Source: an uncultured Bacteroides sp. (GTDB lineage: Bacteria > Bacteroidota > Bacteroidia > Bacteroidales > Bacteroidaceae). From it: a DNA stretch of 7,604 nt. The notes under the pieces are model-generated. The model searched no databases. It saw nothing but the letters and a program-made list of their open reading frames with translations, and was not told the DNA's origin. Positions 5,275-7,604 of this stretch are shown one piece after another. Each line of letters starts with the position of its first letter. The stretch's first letter is position 1. The stretch is from contig CAMTFK010000219.1 in the NCBI GenBank assembly GCA_947071285.1, forward strand, positions 1-7,604, written 5' to 3'. Made by a program: the position numbers and the translations under genes.

Positions 5275-6378
5275 ATGAGAAAAAGACTATTACATATTAT
5301 TTGTCTGGCATCCACAATCCTTTTGTTCTCATGCAGCAGAGATGCGACTGACGAGTTGCCTGCCCTTACCCGGGCGCAACTTAGCATCAATCTGGTGAAC
5401 AATGGGGAGGTGGATCAGCAGGAGGAGATAAACTCCATGCGGTTTATCGTATTCGGCAGCACGCCCAGTGGCGTGAGGCTGGATGTGAATAAACACATCC
5501 TGTTGAGTACTCCGGGAACAGCTACCGATATAGATGCGCAGCTTCTCGAAGTGACTTCCAGCAATGATATTTTAGTCGTAGTAATTGCCAACGAACCACA
5601 GAGTCTCACGAGTAAACTCGACGGTATTGCCAGTTTTTGGACGTTGCAAGATATGCTCTATGATATCTCTGATATATTGAATAGTGACGGGCAGATCATT
5701 TCTACGACCGGCATGCCTATGACAGGAGTGATTCGGGATATTTCTATAGCACCTGATGAAACTCAAAAAGTAGAAATGGTTATTGAACGTGCCGTGGCCC
5801 GGGTAGATATCTTTCTCGAAGCCATAGATGGCGGAGCGATGACCGGATATACTGCCGGTAGCACCACTGTCACTTTGCACAACTTCACCCATGGCAGCTA
5901 TTTTGTGATGGGAAACGAGGCAAATGGTACGCGCGATAATACTGACCCTTCTAAAAATTACGGAAAAGTGAAGGGCAACGCATCGGATAGCGACTTATCA
6001 ACAGAAACCTGGACAGCGTCAACCTCGGAGATGTGGGCGTATTCGTCTGCCGCAGGGGCTAAGAACCGGAAACTGCTCAGTTCGTTCTATGTTGCCGAGC
6101 GTACGTTCAGGTCGGATTATTCCGACCGACTGGCCGTCAGCATGGCCAATGTCCTGAAAGGACCTCCGGATGTCACCGGAGTAACTGAGAAGGTGATAGA
6201 GACAATAACAAAGGTTGATGACAAAGGTACCCCGGTGGCACAGCCTTTTACGGAGATACGGAGGAATAACGTATATCAGATAACGGCCCGGGTAGGGAAA
6301 ATCGGTATCCAGATACTGACGATAACGGTGGAAGACTGGGGTGAAGTAAAAAACATCGAATTGAATATGGATTTGTAA
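5275..6378 (+). CDS. Minor fimbrillin-type subunit lipoprotein
   Basis: The 367-residue product has a lipoprotein signal (hydrophobic 5-18, Leu-Phe-Ser-Cys20). After Thr-Arg33-Ala come strand QLSINLV (35-41), then RFIVFG (56-61), an arrangement close to that of the anchor encoded upstream. MPMTG at 147-151 and ERAVARVDIFLEA (171-183) match the core of Bacteroidales fimbrillin folds, and the late segment RNNVYQITARVG followed by ITVEDWGEV is typical of their last strands. Here the Arg precedes the first strand, so cleavage would not open the groove as it does in shaft subunits. It may be a second capping or adaptor subunit, comparable in place to the accessory proteins Mfa3/Mfa4 or FimC-E of P. 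gingivalis; which one cannot be told. The start lies 2 bases after the anchor stop, implying coupled translation. No terminator follows before the next gene. Confidence 0.82.
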   Translation: MRKRLLHIICLASTILLFSCSRDATDELPALTRAQLSINLVNNGEVDQQEEINSMRFIVFGSTPSGVRLDVNKHILLSTPGTATDIDAQLLEVTSSNDILVVVIANEPQSLTSKLDGIASFWTLQDMLYDISDILNSDGQIISTTGMPMTGVIRDISIAPDETQKVEMVIERAVARVDIFLEAIDGGAMTGYTAGSTTVTLHNFTHGSYFVMGNEANGTRDNTDPSKNYGKVKGNASDSDLSTETWTASTSEMWAYSSAAGAKNRKLLSSFYVAERTFRSDYSDRLAVSMANVLKGPPDVTGVTEKVIETITKVDDKGTPVAQPFTEIRRNNVYQITARVGKIGIQILTITVEDWGEVKNIELNMDL

Positions 6379-6422
6379 TACATTTCCCCGGATGTTTTGT
6401 TTATATCAGAAAAGAGTTTAAG

Positions 6423-7604
6423 ATGATGAAGTTTAGAAATAGTATCAAGATGATTGTAATGGCGGCTCTCCTTCCGTTCGCCCTCTTCTCGTGTGTCGGA
6501 GAAGAGATGATGCCGTGCGGAGAGTTGATCATTGTGCAACGTATCGGAGAAGGTGGAAACGCCGGAACCCGTGCTACGGTTATCTCTTCGAATACTGATC
6601 TGAAAGGGGAGACTTTCGGCTTTTTTGCTTCCCTGACGCCTGCCTCATCTGCTCCGGAACAATACTTCAATGCAAGCGCCGGAGTAAACCCCGACCTCAC
6701 GGCAACCATATCGCCCGAGCAATATTGGCCGGCGTTGCTGGGTGCCAGCATGAAGTTCTTTTCATGGTATCCGTATAGCGGTGCCGATGCGCCCACTGCA
6801 AACTTCTCTAACCCCGCACAAATGGTGCTGAGTTATACGGCAAATGCCGACGCAACCAATCATGTGGATGTGCTGGGTGCTATCTCGGAGCCTACATGGG
6901 GTACAGGTGTGAGCATACATTTCTACCACACACTGACCAAGGTTACCTTCACGTTTAAAAAGGTAGACCCGGTGCCCGATGTGGTAACCATCGAAAAGAT
7001 AGAGTTCCAAAATGTAGGGAAAAGCGGGAAGCTTACTATTCCCAAGATACCGACTGCCACTACCGAACATAACAAGCCTGATTTCGTGTGGAGCGACGTC
7101 ACGACGGGAAACATTGCTTCTACTCCCACCGACAATAAGACGGTGACCGAGGATGCCACCTTGATTGGTGATATATTCCTCATGTTGCCAACCGATAACT
7201 TCTCTGCAACAGCCAAGATTGTTGTCACCACCAACTTTGGTGACTATGAGTTCCTGCTCAGTGAGATTGTCACTAAAAATCCGCATACTTGGGAATCAGG
7301 GGAATATATCAACTATAACCTCACGATATCGAACGATAGCTATCAGTTGTCAGCCACTCCGCTTGAGTGGGACGAGAGCCCGGTAAATGTGATTTTCGAC
7401 AAGCAGTATTATCTCAAATTGTCGCAGACCAAGGTGCAGACAGCCGACAAGCCAGCCACCGTTGATATAGAAGTGAAAACGAACTACGACGCGATTCCGA
7501 ATACAGGCTATCTGCCGGGTGCACATTTAGACACGAATGGCATGAGAAAGTGGGCAACGGTCAATATGACGCAGACATCCTTTTCGGAAGGTGTGTACAC
7601 TTAT
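6423..7604 (+). CDS. Fimbrillin family protein, possible tip subunit (3' end outside the window)
   Basis: An uninterrupted frame of 394 codons runs to the last base of the window. The ATG at 6423 is followed directly by another at 6426; both give a lipoprotein signal ending Leu-Phe-Ser-Cys24. A strand (GELIIVQRI, 33-41) is followed by Gly-Thr-Arg50-Ala51, the same arrangement as in the major subunit, so Arg cleavage and polymerisation are likely. FFSWYPY at 112-118 and FYHTLTKVTFTF from 167 are signatures of Mfa-like fimbrillins (Pfam Mfa_like_1, from memory). After the expected end of that fold, from about residue 331, a new strand-rich region begins (LKLSQTKVQ) that resembles BACON or other Ig-like modules of Bacteroidetes surface proteins. 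The gene starts 44 bases after the minor subunit. Its place last in the visible series and the extra module suggest an adhesive tip protein, but this is inference and the rest of the gene is needed. Confidence 0.85.
   Translation, partial: MMKFRNSIKMIVMAALLPFALFSCVGEEMMPCGELIIVQRIGEGGNAGTRATVISSNTDLKGETFGFFASLTPASSAPEQYFNASAGVNPDLTATISPEQYWPALLGASMKFFSWYPYSGADAPTANFSNPAQMVLSYTANADATNHVDVLGAISEPTWGTGVSIHFYHTLTKVTFTFKKVDPVPDVVTIEKIEFQNVGKSGKLTIPKIPTATTEHNKPDFVWSDVTTGNIASTPTDNKTVTEDATLIGDIFLMLPTDNFSATAKIVVTTNFGDYEFLLSEIVTKNPHTWESGEYINYNLTISNDSYQLSATPLEWDESPVNVIFDKQYYLKLSQTKVQTADKPATVDIEVKTNYDAIPNTGYLPGAHLDTNGMRKWATVNMTQTSFSEGVYTY

Noticed and set aside
6762..7286. Minus-strand frames of 174 and 103 codons opposite the last fimbrillin.
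   Set aside because: They overlap each other and a continuous 394-codon fimbrillin frame with signal peptide and family motifs.

Overview
The window reads as part of a Bacteroidales chromosome, most likely a gut Bacteroides, Phocaeicola or Parabacteroides. The basis is a run of six genes, all on the plus strand, whose families (DUF3575, DUF3868, Mfa1-type major fimbrillin, FimB/Mfa2 anchor and further fimbrillins) are characteristic of that order. Other fitting signs are Bacteroidetes-style lipoprotein signals, moderate GC (43-48% in hand-counted 60-base samples) and the near absence of Shine-Dalgarno sequences before the main genes. No tRNA, rRNA, CRISPR array, transposase or insertion sequence is visible.

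Layout: 1-127 is an upstream region with a weak promoter candidate. 128-697 encodes a small DUF3575 outer-membrane barrel protein, and 700-2220 encodes a periplasmic DUF3868/OmpA-like/TPR protein only 2 bases downstream. After an 85-base gap with a perfect stem-loop, 2306-4003 encodes the Mfa1-type major fimbrial subunit. A clear intrinsic terminator (4018-4060) follows, then a structured leader-like gap with two tiny ORFs, one preceded by GGAGGT. 4274-5272 encodes the FimB/Mfa2-type anchor lipoprotein, 5275-6378 a minor fimbrillin, and 6423-7604 the first 394 codons of a further fimbrillin, possibly the tip subunit, which runs off the window.

How the genes may work together (family knowledge plus inference): the four fimbrillin-type products carry lipoprotein signals. 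They would be exported, lipidated, moved to the cell surface and, for polymerising subunits, cut after an Arg so that the first strand is lost and the groove is filled by a neighbour's C-terminal strand. The Mfa1-type and last subunits have a strand followed by Gly-Thr-Arg-Ala, as expected for this. The Mfa2-like anchor and the minor subunit keep the first strand without such a site after it. The two leading genes look like an OmpA split over two proteins (barrel, then peptidoglycan-binding-like domain) and may brace the fimbrial base.

This is a recognisable type V fimbria locus, not a new class of system. The parts most worth checking are the control region between the major subunit and the anchor, the divided OmpA-like pair, and the motif patterns that separate polymerising from capping subunits.
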